DNA from: Hyphomicrobiaceae bacterium
GTDB taxonomy: Bacteria; Pseudomonadota; Alphaproteobacteria; Rhizobiales; Hyphomicrobiaceae
Assembly: GCA_021775715.1 (NCBI GenBank)
Contig: JAJFHI010000388.1
Span: 1-7,975 of the forward strand
Direction of reading: 5' to 3'
Length of the DNA stretch: 7,975 bases
Both the position numbers and the translations under genes were made by a program. The notes beneath the pieces were generated by a model that searched no databases, was not told the DNA's origin, and saw only the letters and a list, made by a program, of their open reading frames with translations. This document shows positions 1 to 5,884 of this stretch, piece after piece. Positions within the stretch are counted from its first letter, which is position 1. Every line of letters begins with the position of its first letter.

Positions 1-90
1 AACTACAACGGCAGCATTCAGAAAAAATGGCAAAAGAGCCAGTCGCGTTACATTACTAAAGCCAACAAAAATTGGCCGAAACTGAATTAG
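1..90 (+). CDS. C-terminal end of an unidentified protein (5' truncated)
   Basis: Reading frame 1 is open from the first base to a TAG at 88-90 and gives 29 residues beginning NYNGSIQKKWQKSQ and ending NWPKLN. The tail is basic and rich in Lys, Asn, Gln and Trp. A YNGS motif of this kind occurs near the end of some lytic transglycosylase (SLT) domains, so a cell-wall enzyme is one possibility, but 29 residues cannot settle it. The gene begins outside the window. It converges on the flavoprotein gene, with 27 bp between the two stop codons. That it is coding is likely but not proven; its identity is unknown. Confidence 0.5.
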   Translation, partial: NYNGSIQKKWQKSQSRYITKANKNWPKLN

Positions 91-117
91 ACCCAACGGG
101 TAAGACACCGTAGTGAT

Positions 118-1311
118 TTACAAAACCTGTCCCGCAGCCCAACCGCTGGCCCAGGCCCACTGAAAATTATAGCCGCCAAGCCAGCCTGTGACATCGACGG
201 CTTCGCCAATCACGTAAAGTCCCGGCACGCGTTTGGCCTCCATTGTCCGCGATGACAGTCCGTCGGTGCCAATGCCACCGACAGTTACCTCGGCCTTGGC
301 AAAGCCTTCCGTACCGTTCGGGCTGAACTGCCAATCGCTGAGCTTTGCTGCGGCCGCCTGCAACACCCGATCAGACATGTTCGCCAGTTCACCGTAAAGC
401 GCAATTCGTTCGGCCAGCACCTCAGCCAACCTATCGGGCAATACCAAACCAAGCGTTGTCCTCAGCCCGGCCCGGGGCTTGGCACGCTTGGCATCAATCA
501 ACCAATTCGGTTCACGGGCCGGAAGAAAGTTGATGCCGATCGCATCGCCATGACGCCAATACGACGATATCTGCAGGATCGCAGGGCCCGACAAGCCTTT
601 GTGCGTGAACAGCGACGCTTCGCGAAACGCCGTCTTGCCACACCGCACGGTCACATCTGTTGCGACGCCCGACAATGAGCGAAACAGCGCTTCGTCCTGC
701 CCAAGTGTCAACGGTACGAGCGCCGGCTTGGGCTCCACAACTTTGAGACCGAATTGCCGGGCGAGATCGTAGGCGAAACCCGTCGCTCCCATTTTCGGAA
801 TTGATGGCCCGCCCGTTGCGATCACAAGTGCCGAAGCTGTCACGACCCGATCGTCGCTCAAACGAACGCCATAAGTTCCACCACTGTGGGACACGTCGGT
901 GATGCTTTGACCAAGCCAGATATCAACCTTGCCGTTGCGACACTCCTCCAACAGCATTGCCACGATCTGGCGCGCCGAGCCGTCACAGAATAATTGCCCC
1001 AATGTCTTTTCGTGCCACGCAATGGCGTAGCGATCGACCAACGCGATGAAGTCCTGGGCTGTATAACGACCCAATGCCGACTTTGCGAAATGTGGATTGG
1101 CGGAGATATAGCGATCAGGAGCGGTATGGAGGTTGGTAAAATTACATCTGCCACCGCCTGAGATCAGGATCTTCTTTCCCACCTGATCGGCATGGTCAAT
1201 GACAAGCACGCGGCGCCCGCGTTGTCCGGCGACAGCGGCACACATCATTCCGGCACCACCGGCGCCAAGAACGATCGCGTCATAGTCCGAAATTTTGGAA
1301 GCAGTGTTCAT
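118..1311 (-). CDS. YhiN/HI0933-family NAD(P)/FAD-dependent flavoprotein
   Basis: A 397-aa protein of the HI0933/YhiN family (TIGR00275 type), cytosolic flavoproteins with a Rossmann FAD-binding fold; the physiological substrate of the family is not established. Visible landmarks are the N-terminal dinucleotide-binding loop VLGAGGAG (residues 14-21), the family signature GKKILISGGGRCNFTN (45-60), an ATGGPSIPKMGATG segment (165-178), FTHKGLSGPAIL (235-246), AEVTVGGI (340-347), and a C-terminal FAD-contact block GLYVIGEAVDVTGW (364-377) followed by GGYNFQWAWASG. Length is normal for the family and no motif is missing. ATG at 1311 is preceded by AGGA four bases upstream. It lies 39 bp downstream of the DUF3291-like gene on the same strand, so the two are probably co-transcribed. 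The family assignment is firm; the reaction is unknown. Confidence 0.93.
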   Translation of the reverse strand: MNTASKISDYDAIVLGAGGAGMMCAAVAGQRGRRVLVIDHADQVGKKILISGGGRCNFTNLHTAPDRYISANPHFAKSALGRYTAQDFIALVDRYAIAWHEKTLGQLFCDGSARQIVAMLLEECRNGKVDIWLGQSITDVSHSGGTYGVRLSDDRVVTASALVIATGGPSIPKMGATGFAYDLARQFGLKVVEPKPALVPLTLGQDEALFRSLSGVATDVTVRCGKTAFREASLFTHKGLSGPAILQISSYWRHGDAIGINFLPAREPNWLIDAKRAKPRAGLRTTLGLVLPDRLAEVLAERIALYGELANMSDRVLQAAAAKLSDWQFSPNGTEGFAKAEVTVGGIGTDGLSSRTMEAKRVPGLYVIGEAVDVTGWLGGYNFQWAWASGWAAGQVL

Positions 1312-1350
1312 TCAATCCTGCGGTCAACGCTTGGGCCGGAGGACTAACAC

Positions 1351-1704
1351 CTAGGCTGTCGCTTCGGTATCGTAGTCTCGGCCGTGCTTGTGCCAGAGCG
1401 CGTGCACGTCGTCCCAAGTTGAGATATTGGCTGTTACGTATCCGAATGTCTTGCCGGTAGCAATGAGACCAAACACCTTTATCGCCTTGGCATGCGCAAC
1501 AGAATAAAGAAAGTTACGCATAGCCTCCCAGACTGTGAGGGTATGGTGCACACCGTTGATGGTTTTGACCTCAGTGCGAATGTTTCCTGAAGCCGCCTTA
1601 GCTTGCCGAAGCGGCAGGACAGCGTGCCAGTAGAAGCGCAACACATACCAGGGCCTAGTTAGCTTCAGCCCGGTGATGGAAACATACACGTTGCAGTCTG
1701 ACAT
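1351..1704 (-). CDS. DUF3291-like / antibiotic-biosynthesis-monooxygenase-like small protein
   Basis: A 117-aa soluble protein without signal peptide or membrane segment. Its pattern fits the ferredoxin-like dimeric alpha/beta barrel proteins annotated DUF3291 or ABM-like: a first strand VYVSITGLKL (6-15), a helix rich in Arg/His/Ala (about 17-38), then strands with HHTLTVWE (53-60), followed by a helix AMRNFLYSVAHAKAI (61-75), where the family typically has an LT-x-WE core followed by a serine/alanine-histidine helix. Members are often uncharacterised; some relatives are haem-degrading or monooxygenase enzymes, but nothing here proves catalysis. ATG at 1704 follows a GGGGGA purine run nine bases upstream. 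It is the first gene of a likely two-gene unit with the flavoprotein gene. Fold assignment is by pattern memory only. Confidence 0.75.
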   Translation of the reverse strand: MSDCNVYVSITGLKLTRPWYVLRFYWHAVLPLRQAKAASGNIRTEVKTINGVHHTLTVWEAMRNFLYSVAHAKAIKVFGLIATGKTFGYVTANISTWDDVHALWHKHGRDYDTEATA

Positions 1705-1941
1705 TTTTCTCAGTCCCCCGGCCTATTTCAGATAAACACCAAAACAGATGACGATAATTGCCAATGCGATTGGTTGTTTCGCAGATCCGTGGTTTTCTCG
1801 CCAGGTCATTAATCCTGAATAATATCTGAACAAGACATTCAGGCACAGCGCAGGGAAACTATGTTCTGAAAATGGCGTGACGGAACACGTTGCCGAAAAT
1901 AAGATCGATCAAAGCCATTCATGAATTTTTGGAGACACCCC
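1705..1941. promoter_or_regulatory. Divergent intergenic region with clustered CTGAA/TTCAG motifs
   Basis: This 237-bp spacer separates two divergently transcribed genes and must hold both promoters. It contains a 7-bp inverted repeat, CCTGAAT at 1814-1820 and ATTCAGG at 1837-1843, with a 16-nt spacer. The core pentamer CTGAA/TTCAG recurs at 1727-1731, 1815-1819, 1826-1830, 1838-1842 and 1866-1870. The three central copies are 11-12 bp apart, near one helical turn, as expected for protein binding on one face of the DNA. A GATCGATC palindrome lies at 1903-1910. I could not identify convincing -35/-10 pairs. A regulatory role is inferred from arrangement only. Confidence 0.35.
1931..1934 (+). 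promoter_or_regulatory. Shine-Dalgarno site deciding the SH3-like protein start
   Basis: GGAG lies seven bases upstream of the ATG at 1942. The earlier in-frame ATG at 1921 has no comparable site and would place WRHP before the hydrophobic signal sequence, so 1942 is preferred. Confidence 0.7.
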
Positions 1942-2247
1942 ATGCGCGCCGTAGCTTTAATTCTTACAATCGCTCTTTTCGGTGCTTTAGGCACCAGCAT
2001 ACAACCGGCGCCAGCGCAGGCCGGATATGACTGTGCCCACGGCCCAGACACCTACCGCGTCCGCAACGTTGAATCCTGGGACCGTCTCAACATCCGTTCT
2101 GGCCCGAGCTCTTCGCGCCGCATCGTTGGCTCAATCCCTCATACCGGTTCCGGCGTCCACTGCCTCGGTCCCTGCAAGGGTAAATGGTGCAAGATTAGCT
2201 GGCGCGGCGTTGTCGGCTGGACCAACATGCGCCACTTGGGCGAGTAG
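1942..2247 (+). CDS. Secreted bacterial SH3-like domain protein with four cysteines
   Basis: A 101-aa exported protein. Residues 1-27 form a Sec signal peptide (one Arg, then a long Ala/Leu/Ile core, ending AQA before Gly28). The mature part is about 74 residues and is almost entirely one SH3b/SH3_3-type domain: LNIRSGPSSSRRIVGSI (49-65) is the classic LNVRSGPS entry of these folds, and GWTNMRHL (92-99) the closing GWV-like strand. Such domains bind cell wall or other envelope ligands. Cys31, Cys74, Cys78 and Cys83 are the only cysteines of the mature chain, so two disulfides are possible in the periplasm. The start was chosen from the GGAG site at 1931. It stands alone on its strand, with a 152-bp spacer before the next gene. 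The ligand is unknown; export and domain type are well supported. Confidence 0.85.
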   Translation: MRAVALILTIALFGALGTSIQPAPAQAGYDCAHGPDTYRVRNVESWDRLNIRSGPSSSRRIVGSIPHTGSGVHCLGPCKGKWCKISWRGVVGWTNMRHLGE

Positions 2248-2399
2248 CTCAGCATAATCCGGCTCTTTGAAAAGCAATGGAAACACTGCGACTTTGCAGC
2301 GCTCGAGAGTTGTTCGCCGTCGACCATTGTGCGACATACCTAGCGAAATGGCAGATTGGCCTTTTCGAAACGCACGACTGAGCGAGGTTTTGTCACAGA

Positions 2400-2831
2400 A
2401 TGTCATCAGCCAAACACGACGTCGAAACACTGATGAATGAGTTCGTCGAATTCGCCGAACAGATGCTCGGCCAATACGGTGAATTCGCACCCTATGGCGC
2501 CGCCTTGAAGCCCGACGGCGAGATGATCAGCGTTTCTGGTTACGATGAAGACGAGCAAGCCGTACCTGACAACCTGATCGAACTTCTAACCGACGGTTTC
2601 GCGGCCGCAGCACGTGCCGGTACGTACCGCGCCACTGCAATGTTTTACAACGCAACCGTTGAACTGCCCGATGATGGCGCCCCACAAACCGTTGTCGCCT
2701 GTGCCCTTGATCATGCTGACAATTATTCAGTGATTGTCTTGCTACCCTACGATGTGGTCGACGGCGATGTTACATTTGGAGAAGCCATGGCGCAGGAAGG
2801 CGAGCGGCGCATCTTTGGCCAGGTGCATTAA
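2400..2831 (+). CDS. Acidic 143-aa conserved-looking hypothetical protein
   Basis: I do not recognise a named family. The protein is 143 aa, strongly acidic, and has neither signal peptide nor membrane helix, so it should be cytosolic. An N-terminal helix (about 8-28, VETLMNEFVEFAEQMLGQYG) is followed by PYGAALKPDGE, then GYDEDEQ (47-53), a second helix NLIELLTDGFAAAARAG (58-74) and alternating strand-like segments YRATAMFYNATVEL (76-89), TVVACALD (97-104) and YSVIVLLPYDV (109-119), closing with FGEAMAQEGERRIF (126-139). The profile suggests a compact alpha/beta domain. ATG at 2400 has a GAGG 12 bases upstream, a little far; an alternative in-frame ATG lies at 2433. It converges on the membrane protein gene, with only 12 bp between stop codons and no terminator hairpin there. 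Coding status is likely from protein-like composition; function is unknown. Confidence 0.8.
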   Translation: MSSAKHDVETLMNEFVEFAEQMLGQYGEFAPYGAALKPDGEMISVSGYDEDEQAVPDNLIELLTDGFAAAARAGTYRATAMFYNATVELPDDGAPQTVVACALDHADNYSVIVLLPYDVVDGDVTFGEAMAQEGERRIFGQVH

Positions 2832-2843
2832 TTTGATTGCGAC

Positions 2844-3215
2844 TTACTTCGCTGGGTCATCTCCACTGAAGACCGCGTAGAAACACCAAAGCGCCCAAAC
2901 GCCGAACATCAGTGCTCCGGCAGAAAAACCATAAAATCCAAGTGTCGTCGGGTCTGAGTTGTAGGCAGCGATCCCGAACAATGCGGTAAAAATGCTCATC
3001 GCAAAAAACAACAACAGCGATTTTGCACGCACACTAAAAAGGGCTGCCAACATCAAAAACCCGAAGGCAGCAAAACCGACACCAAGCTCGAAATGGATCG
3101 GTATTTCCTGGCGCAAATCTTCAGGACCATTGGCGAAGAATATTCCAGCACCGATGGTACCAAGCGCTACGAAAACCAATTTGATCTTGTCAAAAGTCGA
3201 TAAATCCTGAGACAC
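2844..3215 (-). CDS. Small four-helix integral membrane protein, unknown function
   Basis: A 123-aa inner-membrane protein with four predicted transmembrane helices at about residues 11-28, 43-61, 65-84 and 92-114. The loop between helices 1 and 2 carries GPEDLRQEIP, and the C-terminus ends in a short acidic-basic tail (SGDDPAK). I see no metal, haem or catalytic motif. Translation starts at GTG (3215): an AGGAG lies eight bases upstream, and no in-frame ATG fits. An ATG at 3223 is out of frame. It is a single gene, convergent with the 143-aa gene. It could be a conserved small membrane protein of the DUF type, but no family is recognised. Confidence 0.8.
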   Translation of the reverse strand: MSQDLSTFDKIKLVFVALGTIGAGIFFANGPEDLRQEIPIHFELGVGFAAFGFLMLAALFSVRAKSLLLFFAMSIFTALFGIAAYNSDPTTLGFYGFSAGALMFGVWALWCFYAVFSGDDPAK

Positions 3216-3551
3216 CGGACCATCTCCTGTGCAGTTGCACGTTCAGCATATGCCAGCAGTGTTGGCGTTGGAACAGGAAAATGCCGGCCTGAGTTTCAGT
3301 CCTTGCTCACCGCGACACCTTTGTGTTTTGTTTAGGCCGTACGCCAATTTCGGCGACCTTGGCCGGTATTTGCGGGCAGCAGCGAACACATCAATTGATT
3401 TTCCAATACGCAGGCCGTGGCGATGGCGGATGTTTTCCACGCAATCGAAAACCTGCCACGCTGACCCAACAACGGACGGCTCCGAACGGAATCTCGACGG
3501 CAAAACTTGCAACTGTTTGTGGCATAGACCGTAGATCGACCGCCTCACTGA
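3216..3551. other. 336-bp stretch without a supportable gene
   Basis: Open frames of about 86-101 codons exist on both strands here, but all overlap one another, lack ribosome binding sites and translate to composition without recognisable structure. The right part is downstream of the papain-like gene, so it may hold that gene's 3' untranslated end; the left end must hold the promoter of the four-helix membrane protein. I see no tRNA-like fold and no strong terminator hairpin. A decayed gene cannot be excluded: a short plus-strand segment at about 3407-3466 reads TQAVAMADVFHAIENLPR and then TGA, which looks protein-like but is closed just upstream. Confidence 0.4.
3224..3228 (-). promoter_or_regulatory. 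Shine-Dalgarno site supporting a GTG start
   Basis: On the minus strand these bases read AGGAG, eight bases before the GTG at 3215. This fixes the start of the four-helix membrane protein at a non-ATG codon. Confidence 0.65.
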
Positions 3552-5492
3552 TTACAAATTCGGAGCCGGCGCCTCAGCGTTGACGGGTCCACCCGGGCGT
3601 AGGAATTTCACCAGCTCGACGTAAGATGGTCTGTCACGACCGATCTTCTTATCCCCGCGTTTCAGCTGCGCCAGGTTCCAGTCCATCCGCTCACCAAACG
3701 TCCTGACCGTTTGGTTCCGCAACCGTTCTTCGGCAACATACCAGGCTCTTTTCACAGGCCCGTCTTTGCAAGTTTTCAATTCCTGCGCGTCGTCCGCGCC
3801 CCAGCGCCGCTCGACGCAATGGTAAGGATCGAAGGACAATTGGAACAACCGGCGGCGTACTTCCTCAAACCCAAGCTTTTTCTTCACTCCATCGCTCTTC
3901 GTGTAAGTCACATGGCAGGACTGGGATTCCGTCTGGTAAACAGCAAGCAAATCGGAGCGCAGGTCATCACCGTCGTAGCTCAAAATACTGCTGCCGGACT
4001 TGGCCAGCGTTAGAAAATGGATTGTCTCCTCACGCAGATGCTTGAACGACGACTTCAAGCGGGCGTCTCGCGCCGGCGTCGCATAAACTTCCCAATCGCC
4101 ATCCGTCGCATAAATATTATTTGGCAGACGCTGCGGCTGCGGGCGTTTGTCAATACCGTCGGCAATTGCCTGATCGACGGCTTTCGCTCGATAGCCAAGG
4201 TCGTTGCAAAGCTCGCGCATCATTGTGCGAAGCTCATTCACGGGATCAAACTTGTAACCGGGTGGCGCAAGCCGCAGACGCGTAAAGTGATGAAAGTCGA
4301 GCGTCTCATTGTTGAGTTCAAAGCGCCCATCGCGCCACTGTTTCGAACGCGGTCCTACGTTGCCAAAAAACTGTTCATCCGACCAGTCGGTTAGCTCACT
4401 GTCCTTGGCCAAAACAATTTTACCGCCCGACAGTGTGCCGTTGGATTTCTTTCTCGAACCCTCAAGCCGCTGTGGCCGCCACCGCTTGAAGCCAGCACCC
4501 ATCGTCGGCTCGGCACGACCGAACTTGCGGCTGTAAATACCGCGTGACATCGAGTTTGCCGGGTTTGCATCGACGTAGTGGATGTGCCCGTCATCAGTAA
4601 CTTTGTAGACAACTGCTACGTGACCACCCGGATCAAAAATCACCGTGCCCGACTTGATGCTCTGACGGGTAATTTTTACGGGATAGTGATCTGCCAGGTA
4701 TTTGCCCTTGTAGGCCGCCGGCACGCGGAAGTGACCGGTTGACACAGAATTTCGGATTGCCGTCAGCACTTGGCGCGCGTCACGCGTCGGACCGACAATG
4801 TCGCGACGCGCGATAATTTTCTTCCCCCGCTTGGTAGCGTCGTAGCCCGATGGAGCCGGGTGCTCGGAGATACCCGCCGAGTAAGAAAACGGCAGTCCCG
4901 ACTGCCAGGCGAAGTAGCCGCGCAATACAAATGGCAGATCCGCGCAGTCAGCGACGAATTTCATTTTTGCTGGGTTTTGCGTATGAAAGCGTGGATTGGC
5001 CGTTGGACTGGTCAGGCAGGCGTGGATGCTATCGCAATCACTTTCGCCAATCAGCCGGACAAATTCTTCAAAGCCACGCTCATCGTCCAGCGTCCACCGG
5101 TCCCGCGTAATCGTCCAGCGCCAAAGTGGCGACTTGGCGGCAATCGCTGCTGGCTTTTTCGCTATGGGTTTAGGCGGCGTCGGCGTTAACGCCGCGAGCA
5201 ACGGCGGGTTAGGTTTGCGAATTGGCAATGGTGGCGTTGTCGACTTTCGCTGGGCAGCTTTTTTATTGGCGGCGCGGCGGTTCTGCCGCCTCTTATTCGC
5301 GCTGTTGACCTTTTGGCTTTTTTTGCCTTTGACCCGATTGCGAGTTTTTTTTACCTTCCGCCCGCTCTTTGACTTCGCCACTTTCGCCGGTGCCGGACTG
5401 AACAAGTCGAATATGGCCGGCGATTGATCGGCGGCAACCGCCGGACGCACCAACAAGGTCAATAGTGCAATGCCAACTGCCAACCAGCGCAT
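3552..5492 (-). CDS. Exported papain/NlpC-like cysteine protein with polycationic and Pro-rich linker
   Basis: A 646-aa protein. Residues 1-20 are a Sec signal peptide (MRW, hydrophobic core, AVA/AD cleavage). Residues 37-83 hold 22 Lys/Arg and no acidic residue; 84-120 are Pro/Ala/Lys-rich. The folded part starts near WRWTITRDRWTLDDERGFEEFV (124-145) and has a candidate catalytic core: FVADCADLPFVLRGYFAWQSGLPF (179-202) with Cys183 at a helix start, VIFDPGGHVAVVYKV (284-298) with His291, and HYVDANPANS (305-314) with Asp308. This Cys, His, Asp order and setting match NlpC/P60, CHAP or transglutaminase-like papain folds, which cut or modify peptidoglycan peptides or amides. Cys153 and Cys159 could form a disulfide. 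Residues from about 345 to the end are an additional region I do not recognise, with more cysteines (429, 526, 559, 575). ATG at 5492 has AGGGA six bases upstream. Monocistronic, with no partner gene. Fold is inferred from motifs; substrate is unknown. Confidence 0.85.
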   Translation of the reverse strand: MRWLAVGIALLTLLVRPAVAADQSPAIFDLFSPAPAKVAKSKSGRKVKKTRNRVKGKKSQKVNSANKRRQNRRAANKKAAQRKSTTPPLPIRKPNPPLLAALTPTPPKPIAKKPAAIAAKSPLWRWTITRDRWTLDDERGFEEFVRLIGESDCDSIHACLTSPTANPRFHTQNPAKMKFVADCADLPFVLRGYFAWQSGLPFSYSAGISEHPAPSGYDATKRGKKIIARRDIVGPTRDARQVLTAIRNSVSTGHFRVPAAYKGKYLADHYPVKITRQSIKSGTVIFDPGGHVAVVYKVTDDGHIHYVDANPANSMSRGIYSRKFGRAEPTMGAGFKRWRPQRLEGSRKKSNGTLSGGKIVLAKDSELTDWSDEQFFGNVGPRSKQWRDGRFELNNETLDFHHFTRLRLAPPGYKFDPVNELRTMMRELCNDLGYRAKAVDQAIADGIDKRPQPQRLPNNIYATDGDWEVYATPARDARLKSSFKHLREETIHFLTLAKSGSSILSYDGDDLRSDLLAVYQTESQSCHVTYTKSDGVKKKLGFEEVRRRLFQLSFDPYHCVERRWGADDAQELKTCKDGPVKRAWYVAEERLRNQTVRTFGERMDWNLAQLKRGDKKIGRDRPSYVELVKFLRPGGPVNAEAPAPNL

Positions 5493-5519
5493 CTGCCATC
5501 CCTAACGCAAAACACAAAC

Positions 5520-5646
5520 AGCGTGGGGCGCACACCTCATTCTTTGGAATAGCCCCGGTCAGTCCTAAAAATATCGATCTAGCATATGTCCCGCTCTCAG
5601 CAGCGGCAAGGAACAAAAATGCCCCCACGCTCGCGAGCCAGCGTGG
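5520..5646 (-). promoter_or_regulatory. Candidate alternative-pairing leader upstream of the papain-like gene
   Basis: Read on the minus strand, the order is CCACGCT (5646-5640), AGCGTGG (5631-5625) and CCACGCT (5526-5520), followed 17 bases later by the Shine-Dalgarno site of the 646-aa gene. The middle copy can pair locally with the first (7 bp, 8-nt loop) or, extended to AGCGTGGGG, with the third (9 bp, 94-nt loop), but not with both. This is the geometry of a two-state leader. Whether the region is transcribed is unknown, because no promoter was identified. Confidence 0.3.
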
Positions 5647-5803
5647 CAATTTTCAATCATTGAATTCAAACTCATTGCGCTGCAGGCAACGCCTACCTAT
5701 CGCCCAGGTTGCCAACCAAATATCAGAGAATTGCTTGAATTCGATAGAACTGATTGTTGCGCAATTAAATAGTCCGATTGCCAAACTTCTGCCAGCAGAC
5801 CAA

Positions 5804-5818
5804 TTAATGGTTTATTAA
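5804..5818. promoter_or_regulatory. Candidate CtrA-type site TTAA-N7-TTAA
   Basis: TTAA at 5804-5807 and TTAA at 5815-5818 are separated by exactly seven bases, matching the core of the CtrA box known from Caulobacter and other alphaproteobacteria. It lies 66 bp before the ATG of the 96-aa gene. A TACAAT at 5819-5824, one mismatch from the -10 consensus, abuts it; no -35 hexamer is seen, as at CtrA-dependent promoters. It is the only such site I found in the window. The following C of the extended consensus is absent, so confidence is moderate. Confidence 0.4.
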
Positions 5819-5884
5819 TACAATGCTCGCTTCGACACACCCCAATTGCCATATTCAGAGCACGTCAGGTGTCGGCGAAATTGT

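Larger units (their letters stand above)
5493..5884. other. 392-bp divergent intergenic region
   Basis: This spacer separates the papain-like gene (minus) from the 96-aa gene (plus) and should contain both promoters. The half near 5500-5650 holds the repeated AGCGTGG/CCACGCT elements described separately; the half near 5750-5830 is AT-rich and holds the CtrA-like box. Open frames across it overlap the start of the papain-like gene and lack ribosome binding sites, so I do not call them genes. Confidence 0.6.

Noticed and set aside
91..101. ACCC-aac-GGGT as a terminator between the first gene and the flavoprotein gene
   Set aside because: A 4-bp stem with a 3-base loop and no U-run is too weak.
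1883..1912. GGAAC followed by a possible -10 as an EcfG (general stress) promoter
   Set aside because: No CGTT lies 16-17 bases downstream of GGAAC.
1921..1941. Earlier ATG at 1921 as the start of the SH3-like protein
   Set aside because: The GGAG at 1931 is spaced correctly only for the ATG at 1942, which also gives a cleaner signal peptide.
3229..3583. Open frames of 86-101 codons on both strands between the membrane protein and the papain-like gene
   Set aside because: They overlap each other on opposite strands, start without ribosome binding sites and show no recognisable domain.
5293..5649. Minus-strand open frame beginning MPRWLASVGAFLFLAAAES, resembling a signal peptide
   Set aside because: It runs out of frame into the start of the well-supported 646-aa gene, and no ribosome binding site was found.
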